Positions 10,558 through 22,363 of a stretch of 55,547 nucleotides of DNA are shown in pieces. Every line of letters starts with the position of its first letter. The stretch's first letter is position 1. Below the pieces are notes generated by a model. That model made no database searches. It worked only from the letters and a program-made list of their open reading frames with translations, and had not been told where the DNA came from. The stretch comes from Cudoniella acicularis (Eukaryota > Ascomycota > Leotiomycetes > Helotiales > Helotiaceae). The position numbers and the translations under genes are program-made. Location: the NCBI GenBank assembly GCA_013054445.1, contig JAAMPI010000178.1, forward strand, positions 1 to 55,547, read 5' to 3'.

Positions 10558-10615
10558 TTAATTATTCTCCTAATTATTCTCCTAATTATTTCTCCTAATT
10601 ATTTCTCCTAATTAC
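10558..10615 (+). repeat. Tandem ATTATTCTCCTA-like microrepeat
   Basis: Four to five units of about 14 bp (ATTATTTCTCCTA) in a row. Pyrimidine-rich CCTCC/GCGTACC words continue to about 10740. Confidence 0.8.
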
Positions 10616-10889
10616 CTTTCTTATACTCTACTAGTATATCTTCCTAACGCGAACCCCCCCTAGCGCGTACTTTCCTGTCATGTACCTTCCTGGCGCGTAC
10701 CCTCCTCGTGTGCACCCTCCTCCTTCGCACACACTCTTCCATTCGAGTCCTCTCTTCGCTCGTACTAAGTGAGTCATTAATTTTAAAAAGTCAGCCTCCT
10801 AAGCCCCCCTAAGAAGAAGAAGGTAAAGTCAAAGCCACTAGCGCTACACTAAACCTTAACCGCTTCCGGATTCTCTCCCGGTAATNCGT

Positions 10890-11165
10890 AGCCGACGAGC
10901 ACGGACGAAGAGAGAGGGAGACGGAGAGGGAGAGTGGGATAGAGAGGGAGAGGGAGAGGGAGAGTGAGAGGGGGAGAGAGGGGGACTTGAAATGAAGCGT
11001 GCACAAGGAGAGCGTGCACAAGGAAGGAGAACGTGTACAGGGAAGGAGAGCATATACAGGGAAGGAGAGCGTGTACAAGAAGAGCGTACATAAGAAAGGA
11101 GAGCGTGTATAAGAAGAGTGTGTGCTAGGAGAATATATATAAGGAAGAAGAGTATATATAATTTA
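10890..11165 (+). repeat. Purine-rich minisatellite
   Basis: GAGAGGGAGAG runs (about 10905-10985) pass into imperfect 20-34 bp units built on GGAGAGCGTGTACA(A)GAAG up to 11165. The apparent Ser/Leu-rich ORFs on the other strand are products of this repeat, not genes. An undetermined base lies at 10886. Confidence 0.85.
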
Positions 11166-11184
11166 TATAAATTCATGTAATATT

Positions 11185-11300
11185 TATATATGCGGGTACC
11201 CGGCGGGTACCTATATAGGAGTAAGAGAAACTATACCCTACCCGTGGTGGGTAGCCCGCGGGTAATGGATACTACCCACTACCCATCACGCAGCCTAGTA
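11185..11300 (+). repeat. Dispersed GGGTA-rich repeat, copy C (short)
   Basis: Shares GGGTACCC, the GGAGTAAG core and the terminal CGCAGCCTAG with copy A, in the same orientation, but lacks the left third. Confidence 0.6.
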
Positions 11301-12173
11301 GAGAAGGGATTTTAAGAGGAAAGGAACGTGAAGAAAACACTTTAAAATAATTAAAGAATTCTTAACAAATCATTTAATTAAATTATACAAGTATTAAGGA
11401 GGCCCTAATATGATGTGAGAAAATTCAAGTATTCTGCCCTAGTTTTGGTTCAAGTTATTTAGCTTTTGAAGTGTCTTCCCCTCCACGACCGCGTGTTTAA
11501 TCACCTTATCGGAAATAGGGTCAAGATCCGTGATGAAAGTATTCTTGCAGTATTTCAATCTCTGATTTCTCATCCCGCATTACTTTCGCATGTATTATTT
11601 TTCAGTCTTGTGTGCTGAGGTTAACTCCATGCCTCGGAAGTTTGGAAAGCGTCAGTAAGGCCTTTATTTAGGTTAAAGGCTTAGGATGGGTTTTCTGGAA
11701 ATACATCTTTCCCCCTTCGATTTTGTGGCTTAGAAAAGTGAGAAATGCCCCTTGCGCGCGAGTTAAATCGAAGCTATTAACGTAGTGTCCCTACCTAGGT
11801 AGCATGCGCTGAAGCCCCTCGCCTCCAGTAAACTACAACTCCCTTGGCTTCGCTTGGGGGCTAAATCACCAGCCACCCACATTACAGGGGTAGGAATACC
11901 CAAACATTTGGGGTTTTTTCAAAGTTCTCAGAAAATTCCCGAAACTTCACAAGCTATTAAAAATATCGCTGATTGTGAATTCAAGCTTGCTTTTCTCAAC
12001 TTATCTCGTTGTGACAAAAGTGGGCTTTGAGCGGCTGAGGTGATTCTATCGTCCTCGTGAAGCCACAGCCGCTAGCATTGAGGCGCAGCTGAAGCAGCTG
12101 GATCATAACTTCTTACCACGAAATCCACAGCCTTGGTCAACACCGATGTCGTCTGCTTTTATCACGTCACTTC
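11301..12173. other. Intergenic, promoter side of the ULD-ankyrin gene
   Basis: About 870 bp with no coding frame. This is where base composition returns to that of ordinary genes, so it marks the edge of the repeat island. Confidence 0.5.
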
Positions 12174-14627
12174 ATGGCTGCTCCAGGTTTTGGATTCTCA
12201 TTTGGAGACTTTGTCCAAGCTATCAGTCTGCTCAACGATGTCCGCAAAGCCTTGCGAGATGCAGGCGGGGCGAAAGATGAATTCAAACATGTTTCAGTCG
12301 ATTTGCAGCATTTGGAGATCCTTCTCGAACAGTTAAATCGAGGGAAATGGGACCAGGGCGGCGATGCAGGGCATCTTAATGCCGTTAAGGGCATGGCTTT
12401 AACGTGTAGAGTGCCCTTGCAGGAGTTTTTGGCCAAGATTGAAAAGTATAAGGTCTTGCAAAACGAGGATCTGAGCGGCTTCAAAGACGTCCTTAGTAGA
12501 GGAAGAAGAAAGGTGCAATGGGCGGTCAACATGAGAGATGAAGTCGAGAAATTCAGAGCACTAATTGTAGCTAAGGTGGTGGCTATAAATTTGCTTATCC
12601 AACTTCATGTTGTGTGAGTTGCTGCGCACTCCTGATTTGAGTGCAAAATCTGGTGCTGACATACTTCAGCTCAGCGATATCAAGCATCGATTCCAGGACT
12701 AAAGCCATCGAGCAATCAGCGACCGCTTCTCAAGCTCACCAGCGGGTTTATAAAGAAACAGTCGATCATGCAGCCGAAGAGATGCGAAATGTGGTCACAG
12801 CACAAGCTTCTATGAAACAAGAAATCAGTCGGCTTGTACAGATCTGTACTGGCACCAATGTTGGTGTAGTGGATTTCCGCAGTCTCATCAAGGTTCAACA
12901 CAGTGATTTCAGGCGCCGATTGCACAGGATAGAACAGCAACAACGCCATGGATTTCTTGTGGTTTCTTCTACTTCTCGCGACGTCATATCGCGCGTCAGC
13001 AGGATTGAGAGTATTTTGAGGCAACTATTGCGTGTATTTGGAGGGTTCTCCGTCACAGCACTAAAGCTTCTTCGGTCAATTCTTCAGACAGATTTAGAGA
13101 TATATGCCTTACTTCGCCAGATTCAAAACAATCTCCCTCCTAAGCCTATCCGAGCTATCAACAACTCATTTCGTTTTACAGACGCGCTTGGAAGGGCCCA
13201 GGAACTGGAGTATCAGTGGTTCAAACATTGGGAGGTGTTTGAATCGATGCTCAAGTGCGAGTTTAAACAACTACCTGGCGAGCAACGAGTCCTTCTCGGG
13301 CATTATCATATATTGAACGCGAAACGAAAAAGCCTCGTTATTTCCCCAGATGAATGGGAACAATCCATTTTCCCTGGATCGGAAATTAGTATGTCCATGT
13401 TCATTACTGGACTATTCTTTAGACAGGGCTTGTGTCCTCGGCCAGGCTGTGGTGCCGAAAACCCATTGCCTTCGGATAGCTCGGTGCTTGTGATTTGGTC
13501 AGTGATTTCATTCCCTCGAATAATATTCTTTAAAACTAACGTGGTATAGCTCGACTTGCTCACTTGAATATCACTGTATTGGTGTGGTGTTACCCGTAGG
13601 GGATAGAAGACACAAAAAGAAGAATGCCTCGGTCCTTGAGTTGCCAACTCGCCCGAATATTTCGGGCCAGCCAAATTTCGAGTCTACAAACAAAGCGACC
13701 TCTACGGACTTACCAAACACACTCCAGAAAGATCGTAGCGATCTCGAGGCTTTCAAATCGATTCATATCCAGACACCATTTGAACAAGAGCCAAAACCCA
13801 AGCGGAAGAAGCAACCTACCGAACTCCAAGAAGCCACCAAACAACAACATGAAATATATTCAGACAAGCTTTTGGATTACTTTCTGCGAGGAAAAGAGTT
13901 TCGAGTCAAATTCATAGCTCCGGATCCCCCTGCTGACTTCCGACCTGACTGGCTCGTCGATAATGACCGGCACACTGCCTTACATTGGGCAAGCGCAGTT
14001 GGGGACATAAAGGTCATACAACAGCTCAAGACTTTTGATGCGAATTTAGCGTGTCAGAACATTCGAGGCGAAACACCCCTAATGCGAGCGGTATCGTTTA
14101 CAAATTGTTGGGACGATCGAACAATGCCAGCTGTTGTCAGAGAGTTGATTCTGACAGTTGGTGCCGTCGATTTTCTACAAGCTACGGCACTTCACCATGC
14201 GGTAGCTGCAGTAGATAAAAAACCCTTTCGATACCGGGAGGCTCAATGGTACATCAATACCATCATGAAGGGTATAAATGACAACTTTGGACCGGAATAT
14301 GCGTTGCGTGTATTAGATGCACAAGATGTTGATGGCAATACAGCACTTCATATCGCAGCTAAAGTCGGGGCACGAGGGTGTTTCGCAAGCTTGGAAAACC
14401 TCGGCGCTAGAACAGATATTAGGAACAACGACGGGTTTACACCTCATGTCTTGTTAATCCGGAACAGGAAGCTGGATACCGAAGGGTATCGTGAAGATGA
14501 AGATGAATATGATGATAAAGATGAAGATGATGATGAAGATGAATATGATGATGAATATGAAGAGGGCAGTGGAGACGACGACGGAGACGACTGGGAAGAA
14601 TACGATGAGGATGAAAATGAAAACTGA
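12174..14627 (+). CDS. Ubiquitin-like-domain protein fused to Swi6/Mbp1-type ankyrin repeats
   Basis: Three exons, 12174-12613, 12670-13497 and 13550-14627, give 781 residues. Both introns have strong sites (GTGAGT with GCTGAC; GTCAGT with ACTAAC) and phases agree. The N-terminus (GFGFSFGDFVQAI) is the helical start typical of large fungal signalling proteins. A coiled region follows, then a fungal ubiquitin-like segment (FRFTDALGR, WEVFESMLKCEF, FPGSEISMSMFI) ending in a zinc-ribbon-like CPRPGCG..CSTC pair completed across intron 2. After a basic linker (RRHKKKN, KPKRKK) come ankyrin repeats with the spacing and words of Swi6/Mbp1 cell-cycle factors: HTALHWAS, GETPLMRAVSFTN, ALHHAV, QWYINTIMKGI, DVDGNTALHIAAK. 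The tail is very acidic (Asp/Glu). No KilA-N/APSES DNA-binding domain is present. A scaffold or transcription co-factor role is inferred. Adjacent ORFs could be two genes, but splice phases favour one. Confidence 0.8.
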
Positions 14628-15194
14628 CGAAGAAAATAGTGAACATATATATATACCTGACGAGCATGATGAATATTGTTTTTGTGTTCACCTGTCTGAC
14701 CTGGATTTGACGACTAGAGATTATTCGTAGAAAAGATCAGATCAAGATTCCCAAGAATATACCTAACTTGTTTCCTTCCAAAGATAAATTAAGACGAGAT
14801 ATTTACCCGTGGAACAAATGCTAGAATGTATTTTTATGTCTAAAGTTATATAAAAATTAAAATGAAGCTTTAGGTATTTAATAATTATTTTATTATATAT
14901 TATACTATTAATTTAAGATAATATAATAATGATAGTAACAGATTACCTAGGTAAAGTCTATATAGCCCTTAAAATTTCTAAGCATGTATAATATGGAAAG
15001 AAATTTCTCTACTTAGACTTTTAATATATAACAAAATTGATATATTTTAAAAAGGGGGAGATCCGGCAGAACCCTTCCTTCCTCTCACCGCCCGACCCAC
15101 CTCCGGCAAAACTCCGCTTTTTCCCCTACCCTCTAACCCATCCCCTACATAAATTAAAATAAGCAAAATCTGCTCAACAAACATAACTCAAACT
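14628..15194. other. AT-rich intergenic
   Basis: Contains the 3' end of the ankyrin gene transcript and TA-rich DNA. No gene is seen. CT-rich sequence at 15060-15150 precedes the tRNA. Confidence 0.5.
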
Positions 15195-15283
15195 GGTCGA
15201 TTAGCTCAGTTGGTTAGAGCGTGGTGCTAATATTTCCCAAATGGTTAACGCCAAGGCCATGGGTTCGACCCCCATATTGACCA
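15195..15283 (+). tRNA. tRNA-Ile(AAU) with 15-nt intron
   Basis: Acceptor stem GGTCGAT pairs with ATTGACC, followed by discriminator A at 15283. The D arm reads TAGCTCAGTTGGTTAGA. The anticodon stem is TGGTG/CGCCA with loop CTAATAA and anticodon AAT at 15229-15231. The T arm is GGGTTCGACCCC. A 15-nt intron occupies 15233-15247, in the canonical place after base 37. The A and B boxes are intact, so it should be transcribed by Pol III and spliced by the tRNA endonuclease. It decodes AUU/AUC after A34 deamination. Confidence 0.97.
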
Positions 15284-15876
15284 TTCAGTAATGAATGATT
15301 CAGTGACTTCTGAGCTCAATACTCAGATTGCCTGCTTTTTTGGAGTTTTTGGAAACCCGAGGGAAGTTCTTTCTTTTAGGCAGTAGTGTGCGGAATTTCT
15401 TTTTTTCCCTTAACGGAGAGGGCTAAGCGAGTGGAGCGGGGTTGAGTCGGGTCATGTGCATGCGGTACATACGTCATCGGTGTTCTTCTCGTATCTTTGA
15501 TATGGAGAAGGATTAGTCAGGCACATCACGATTCATTTTTTTTTTGACTCCATTTCAGGAAGAGTTTAGGAACAATGAAAAATTAGGTCTGGTATGTCGG
15601 AAAACAAGTAATGAGTCGAGATGCACTCAAAGCGGACGAACTTTTTCGAGTTGTTTGTTTTTGATCCTCACATAACACCGGATTAACGTGCGTAAACATC
15701 AGTTAGAGCAAAGGTTTATTGAGTATTAAATACTGTAGTAGTTTTATACATTATAAAAAAGAAATCATGTTGTGGCATCATCGTATGTGTGAACATAATA
15801 TACAATCCCGGTCCTCCCGGAAATTCCGGCCTTTCCAACAAACACTCCATCAAATCAACTCCAGCCCCTAGCTATT
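15284..15876. other. Intergenic between tRNA and MARVEL gene
   Basis: About 590 bp. A T run at 15390-15410 is downstream of the tRNA. No coding signal. Confidence 0.5.
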
Positions 15877-16808
15877 TTAAAATGTCCCGGTAGGATTGGC
15901 ATTATAAGCCTGATACCCAACCTGCTGATGCGGGACATGCGTCGTCGTCGTAGTCTGATACCCACTTACACCATTTGTAGTATGTGCCGTCCCCAGTCCA
16001 CCAGCAGCTGTATGGCCATATTTGTTATACACAGGCTCGTTTCCCACAGCTGTACTCTCAGTATTATATGAGTTTCGCACATCGCTAGGAGTGGCATGCA
16101 GAGGGAGAGCATCTGGCTTCTCCCCAGCTGCGAACTCGGCGTCGCGGTTCTTGCGGTTGCGTTGCCAGAATTTGCGGCGGGCTGTGCCGGTTGTGTAGCC
16201 GTTGTTGGGGGAGGGGCCGAATGCCTTTTCTTTTCTACGGTGTTGGATGAGACCGAATTCGACGAAGATGGAGAGGAAGAAGAAGACTCTAGGGGTAGGT
16301 TAGCATTTGACCCGGCTATGAAGGTGTGGGAAGCTTACATGGCAACGATTGCAACAGCGAAGCAAGCAGTTTCAAGTTTGCAAGCAGTTCGGAGGGTGGG
16401 GAGTTGTGTAAACCCTTCACTTCCCGAGTTGACTCTGTTGTTTGTGTACGTATCCCCGCTTCCGAATGGCGTGTTGACAAAGCCATTGCAGCTTCCGGCT
16501 CCTCCGCGAGTGGCCCATGCAACGTAAATGAATGCTCCAGTAAATGCCAGGTCCAAAAGCATGCCAATGAGGGAGATGAAAGCGATTCCTCCTAAGCAGC
16601 AGACAAGGAGGAGAGCGAAGATAGTGTAGAGAACGGCAGCCCCGGAGATACCCTCGACGGCTTTGATGTATGTGTTGATGCCAAGGTCATGGTTGTGAAG
16701 TGTTGCGAGAAAGTATGAAAATATTCCTAGGATGATTGCTGCGCAGCAGAACTCGATGGCACGCAAGAACCATGAGAGGCCCTTGAGTGCTAAACCTCCG
16801 AATGCCAT
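15877..16808 (-). CDS. MARVEL-type four-TM membrane protein
   Basis: Two exons on the minus strand (16808-16339 and 16288-15877; 50-nt intron with GTAAGC, GCTAAC, TAG) encode 293 residues. Four hydrophobic segments are visible: residues ~10-32 (AIEFCCAAIILGIFSYF), ~55-75 (AAVLYTIFALLLVCCLGG), ~76-98 (FISLIGMLLDLAFTGAFIYV) and one across the exon junction (ACFAVAIVA..IVFFFLSIFVEFG). This is the MARVEL layout seen in fungal eisosome or secretory-membrane proteins. A basic cytosolic segment (HRRKEK, ARRKFWQRNRKNR) and a long polar tail rich in Tyr, Thr and His follow. It probably sits in the plasma membrane and organises membrane domains. The exact subfamily cannot be set. The start ATG at 16808 is the only one before the first membrane segment. 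Confidence 0.85.
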
Positions 16809-18103
16809 ATTTGTTTCTGTTCGATTTGTTTCGTTCGTTCGAGAAGGTGACCGTTAGAGTTGGATGATATGTATTTTGTGAAACAGAGACAAACCGGGGA
16901 GTCAAGGGTAATGATATATGGAGAGCACAAACCGCAAGCGGCAGATCGTCAATCAGCACCGTGCAGGCATAACATCATCGCTTGCCATCCACTCGGAACA
17001 GGATTTTCCCTCACTTTGGTCCAGCACCATCATGCTATGGCGTTGTGATTGGAGGATACATTCGATGACGACTTAGCTTGGACTTGGATCCCAGGGACTT
17101 CCCCTCGATCGATGGCGGAGCTACACTCGTGGCTCGGTCATGACGAAAGCCAATTCTTGCTTCGTACTTGGTACCCACGATTGACATTGGATGTTTACCG
17201 CTGGAAACGCTGCTCTCTTTGTTGGAATTTTTTATTCTCTTTGTCTGCGATTCATCGTTACTTGATTCATAGACCTGCAGCACTCATAAGCTGCTCTCTT
17301 TTTTGGCATGCGGAAGACGACTGGAATGAAAGAAAACGCGTGGTGTGTTGTTGAGTTCAGGCGACGTCATTCCGTTCAGGGGTGGTGAGGAGGATCGGCG
17401 GTGTGGCTGTGTTAGGTCAAGCCACTGATACATGCCGACCGGCAGTTGAGCACTATTCCCCTTGCTTTCAGCTGTTCTGAGGTGGAAAATCAGGGTAGCG
17501 AGAAGTTTAAATTTTGCTAGACTCTTAGCTAGTATCGATGAGTTTGAAAAATTTGAGTAAGAGTTCGTGAAAAGTCGCTGTCATTATGCGTAAGTTCTGG
17601 TTCCTGATTCTAGACTCCTTTTTCAAACACAATTTCAAATCTTACTTTAACACTAAAAGACGATTAAAATTTCAAAAGCTGTGACAGAAGGCATAATTTG
17701 AACGTGAAAGAATAAACTCGCAAATTTGGCTAGAGGAAGTAATTCGAAAAAGCGAGAATTCCAGACTTGCAAGGAGTGTGGAAAACTTGCTTACAGATCC
17801 ATTGTATCCTTGCTAGGGAAGTATTTTTTTCAAATCTGCTTTGTTAACATCGAAATTAAGATTCGAAGATGAAATACGAAATATATACCCGAGACATTCC
17901 AGTACAAGAAACGGGAAATACTCCGGAGGGAATTGAGGAGGGAAAAAAATCGAAGTAATCCAAACAAAACCAGCGCAAATTTACCAAATGGTACGAGACA
18001 TCCAAGTCGTAAATTATTTATCTATATACAACGTAAATGTGCTCTAGAAATCTATACAACTACAATTTACATTTAGCTCCTTAGTTTATCCCTCAACCCC
18101 TCC
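16809..18103. other. Intergenic, no gene seen
   Basis: About 1.3 kb. The left part is the MARVEL promoter. 17500-18060 is AT-rich. Short ORFs at 17035-17354 on both strands have no recognisable features. Confidence 0.5.
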
Positions 18104-19346
18104 TCACTTCGCAACAAAAGCCTTATCAAAACCCGTAAGCGTAACCCTAAACCTAACATCATTAACCTTAACCTTCTCCACCGCCTTCTTACACCCCGCC
18201 TCCGAATATCAATCATCTCAATCATTGGCTTCAACTTCTTCTCACTTGCCAACTTCAACATCGCCAACGCCTCCGTTCTGCATCCAATATGACTCCCCGT
18301 AATCTTACAACCATTCGGCGTCAATGCTTGCGCTTTAATTTGTGGCAATGGCTTATCTGGTAAGCCTACGTTGTGGAATTCGCCGTTGACGGCGAGGGTG
18401 GAGAGGTAAGTGGGGAGATCGAACTCGTTCGTCATGTCTGCTGCGTTGAGGATGAAGTTGAATGTGAATGCGAGGGGTTTAGCCCAGTCTTTGTCTTTAG
18501 TGGAGACGAAATGGTCAGCACCCAACTTGAGGGCTTCGCCTTTCTTGGAAGATGTGTGTGAAAGGGCCCAGACTTCAGCGCCAAGAGCCTTCGCCCAGAT
18601 AATGCCGAAGTGGCCAAGGCCACCGATACCTAGGATCGCGACTTTCTTGCCTGGACCGGTGCCTGCGCGAATCAAGGGGGAGTATGTTGTAAGGCCGGCA
18701 CACATCATGGGTGCGGCTTCGTGGGAGGGGATAGAGTCTGGAATTGGGAAGACGAAGTATTCGTGGACGCGGGAGTGAGACGAGTAGCCGCCTTGCGAGA
18801 AGATCTGGTTGCCGTTTTTGTCTTTCATGGGTTTGTCGCTGTGGCCTTCATCCATGTTGTAGGGGGCCATGTAGGTATCTAGAGTCGTTGGTTAATGTTT
18901 TGAATCGTTTCGGTTTGGTATGGTATCAGGGTGTTCATACCAACCATTTTTGGGCAGTAGTTCTCGTTGTCAGACTTGCAGTTTTTGCATTGCATGCAGG
19001 ATTGGACTTGAGCACCGACTCCGACACGATCCCCCGGCTTGCATGTTGTGACTTTGTTGCCAACTCGGAGCACCTTCCCGATGATTTCGTGGCCTACGCA
19101 AAGTGGTGTTGTGGCAAGATCACCCCAGCCTCCAGTGATTGTGTGAACATCTGAGCCGCAGACACCACAGCATTCATTTTGGATATCGACATCGTGGTCT
19201 TCGAAGTGCTTGGGTGTGAACTGCGAGAAGTTAGTGTAGAACTTGCAAACGCTTTAAGATTTGCTGACCTTCTCTTTCTTGAAATCACTCCATTTCTTTG
19301 GGTCGGAAATCATGTAACCCTCGAACTGTTCTGGTGCGAGTGTCAT
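18104..19346 (-). CDS. Zinc-dependent (NADP) alcohol dehydrogenase, CAD/ADH6 type, probable terminal frameshift
   Basis: Exons 19346-19269, 19220-18941 and 18878-18104 on the minus strand, with introns of 48 and 62 nt. The protein opens MTLAPEQFEGYMI. The catalytic zinc site is CGVCGSDVHT and GHEIIGK; the structural zinc site is CMQCKNCKSDNENYC; the dinucleotide fold is GIGGLGHFGIIWAKALGA. This is the cinnamyl-alcohol/ADH6-ADH7 branch, which reduces aldehydes with NADPH in the cytosol. The exon sum is 1133 nt, one short of a multiple of three. Near 18200-18210 the frame must slip by one base, after which EAGCKKAVEKV, RFRVTLTGFDK and FVAK read out and stop at 18104, matching the family's C-terminus. 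Without the slip the tail is an Arg/Leu-rich nonsense sequence ending at 18073. A sequencing error or a recent deletion would both explain this. Confidence 0.85.
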
Positions 19347-22300
19347 TTTGATGAATTGGAATTACTTTCGGGATTATTTTGCGAAAACTTGGATGATTTT
19401 GGGCAATTTTGGGCAAAACTTCTCAAAGTTGCATCATATATAGCAAGTTCAATGTCTTTGTCTGAAAAACTGACGTCTTGTATCACGTCCATTTATAGTG
19501 AGGTCATGGTTGAAAGGAGGCAGCTCCGGTTCAGCTACAATCTCCAATCCAAATGCAAGCGACCCTCCAGAACATCGACTAAAAGCTACTGGCACCGCAG
19601 AAAAGATTTTCAAAACGATGATAACTGGAAAATGACCGATGCAACAGAACCCCAATCTGTGAGATACAGAATAATGACATCAAGGGGTGACGTTAAGAGC
19701 TTCGCTTAAGTGACAATGACTTTCGGCGATAAGCTTAACACAGGAGGCATGACTTCAAGACTTTCTCTTTTTGCAATTTCTATTAATACCAATTGGAAAC
19801 AAAGAGATGCAGGAAACTCGGGTGAAATAGGAATGAAGGTGAGCATAAAGTCATAACACCTTGAAAATGCGGAACAATACCGAGAATGGCTTACAAGGAA
19901 AAAACTCGAATTGACACTCAACAAGAAATCCCGCATGAAACTAACAACCAATTATCAGCCTAGCAGGACATTTCGAAAACAAGAGGTGTTGAGAGAACAA
20001 TTGGGTACCAAATGGGAAATAACCCCAGCACGCAAAAAACGTATAGGATTTCTGGGGCAGGTATATCCTTGCAAGTCTCCTCTTCACCAAGGACTTTGAT
20101 GACTGGCTTTTTTTTTGCTTTTTCTCTAAATCCAACACCATACCATCCACGCCTTTTTATCGATTTCCCGCGGCTGCGGTCGTCATTGGAGTCTGGAGGT
20201 GGGAAGACGCGACCATCGAACGATGAGTTGCGAGTGGCATGATTATTCCCCATCATTCCCCAGATCTCCTGCGCATAATGCGGGTGCCGACTGGGAAAAG
20301 GAAATATGAGATTCTTTGGGGGATTCCGGCCATGTTTATACCAATGACTTCCAGTAACCCGGAGGACCTGATGGAGAGCTGACACCTTGATGGAATGACC
20401 TAAAATGGAAAGTCCGCCCCTTTCCCCTTTCCCCTCGTGATCGCTCCTTTGAAACGTCAGCCGCTTCGTAGCACGGGACACGGATTCTGTCCAGACTCGA
20501 GAGTCACGACCGATCCTTCAAACAGGTCAACTGCTCGCCTTCACCGCCCATATCACATGAAAACTGATGTAAGAACAACGCTGGAGAACCTTGAAGGGCA
20601 GGAGGGTTTATTTTCACGTGCTCCTATGGTGTGCTGACCTTGCAAACCCTGCTGTGCACGTCCTTTTTGACCCGGTTATGTTCGGCAAAAGATTTCCCAT
20701 TCGTGTTCATGGGTGCCACAGCTCACGAATCTCACTCGCTGACGTCGGCGCAGAAAGCCGAGTCAAGCGATCACGATCACGGTCAATTCGCACTCCACTG
20801 AGCCGAGACAACTCAGAGAGAGCACGACTCGTGTAAAGATAATCCCTGTCTTGGTCCATCCCGAATCATTTGGTGAGAGAGATATCGGTGAAAAAAGTAG
20901 GAGGCGTTCTCCTGCAGGTTTATATTCTTCTTGAAAGGGCTGTTAAATTTTGAGCCATAGCCGACTTCAAGTACCGCACTCGGTACTCAAGCCACATATG
21001 TTTTGGTAGAGGGGTAAATTCTGCTCAATCAATGAGACTTCAGTGGCGAGTTCTTCAAGACTCGAAGGCGTCAAAATCTCCAAAGCTCCAAGCCCTGTGC
21101 CCCTGCTTCGCCATGCACACACATGACGAATGTCCTTAGAACCCTGGCCGTCCTCTTCGTACCCCAGTCTCCAAGACTGGGGCACGCGGGGCAAAGTCTT
21201 TTCCCAGCTCCCCAAAACGCATCCCGCATTTTGACAACTCTCATCAACCGTTTGCCATCCGTTTCCAGCCGATATCGACCCCTTTTCCCTGCAACAAGGG
21301 CCTGCACTCGCGGATATGCTTCTCCCTCGAAGGCGAATCCTCCCGATGCCTGAAATTTTGGCGTGTTGCAGAACCGCTTTCTGCCACAATTCTGGACGGT
21401 CGGCAAGACATTGATCCTATCCTGGAGAAGTGGGCTGTAACCCTGCTCGGGCTGCTTTCGGAGTCTGGACCTGAAGGATCGAGGGGTTTTCGATCAATTA
21501 CAAAGCTATGGGGTAGACTGCTGCTAACTCCCACTGGAGAGCTTCCTCGTAGAGCAGGTAATTGGTTGCGCAGACTCCAATTCATGTGGAGAAGGGAACT
21601 AGATTTTTGGCGGGGTCCCACCATCGAGTTTGAGTTTCGACTACAGGAGTTCGATATGATGCGGAGGAAGTTTTTCTTTGGAGACGAGACGAATGCCGCA
21701 AGTACTAAATGCAACGAACCCTTTTGAGATGACCAGGTTTAAAGGCCACAGTTATGTCTGATTATTCGGTCTGATGGAGATTTTTGCCCTGGCAGATGTG
21801 AGATATCAAGTAATGTCCAGCGGCGGTGGTGGCTGCGCGTTGACTTTCTTTCGTGCTCACATGTCGAGCTAACACATGCCTGCACCTGCTGAGCAGAGGG
21901 AGAGACTTGAGAGTCAATACCCTAGAGAGGCATGGAAAATGAAATGCGGGACAATGCCGCCTTGCCCCTTTGAGGATGTAAACCAGTTGCAACAGCAAAG
22001 GAATGTTTGCTAGCCCGCTCCACCAGCCTGTCTACCATTCGTCCTTTCGAGCCTCATACATTCTAGCTCGCCGTTCCTTTGCCCCAGAACCCTGCCGTTG
22101 TTTAGAAATAACTTAGCTCCCTTCTCCACATCCACCACCTCCATACTTTCCGCGTACTTAAACATGAGGTCACCCCTCCGATGTGGATTTTCCGGCCGAT
22201 CGTGATTAATTGTCTTTATTTCAGTTTTGTTGATTGAATCTCCCCTCCTTTCCTCTTTTATTGTTTGGGAGAAATCTGTTTGCCATTGACGGAATATATT

Positions 22301-22363
22301 CTCGACATCGCTGGTGCTGCTGTCACATGCTCACTCGAACACTCACACTCGCCTCTCAGAAAA
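19347..22363. other. 3-kb divergent intergenic region
   Basis: Separates the divergently transcribed dehydrogenase (minus) and the CTF1/FarA regulator (plus). ORFs such as 20967-21389 and 21244-21714 (minus) overlap in several frames with biased composition and no motif, so I do not call them. Long upstream regions are common for regulator genes and may contain an untranslated leader. Confidence 0.5.

Noticed and set aside
10809..11176. Ser/Leu/Pro-rich overlapping ORFs on the minus strand
   Set aside because: They are three frames of the same purine minisatellite; composition is dictated by the repeat.
14437..14730. His-rich and Met/Lys-rich ORFs over the acidic tail
   Set aside because: Shadows of the Asp/Glu codon run at the 3' end of the ankyrin gene.
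20967..21714. Minus-strand ORFs of 111-156 codons
   Set aside because: Several frames open at once in GC-richer DNA, no motif, no start or splice support; more likely intergenic.
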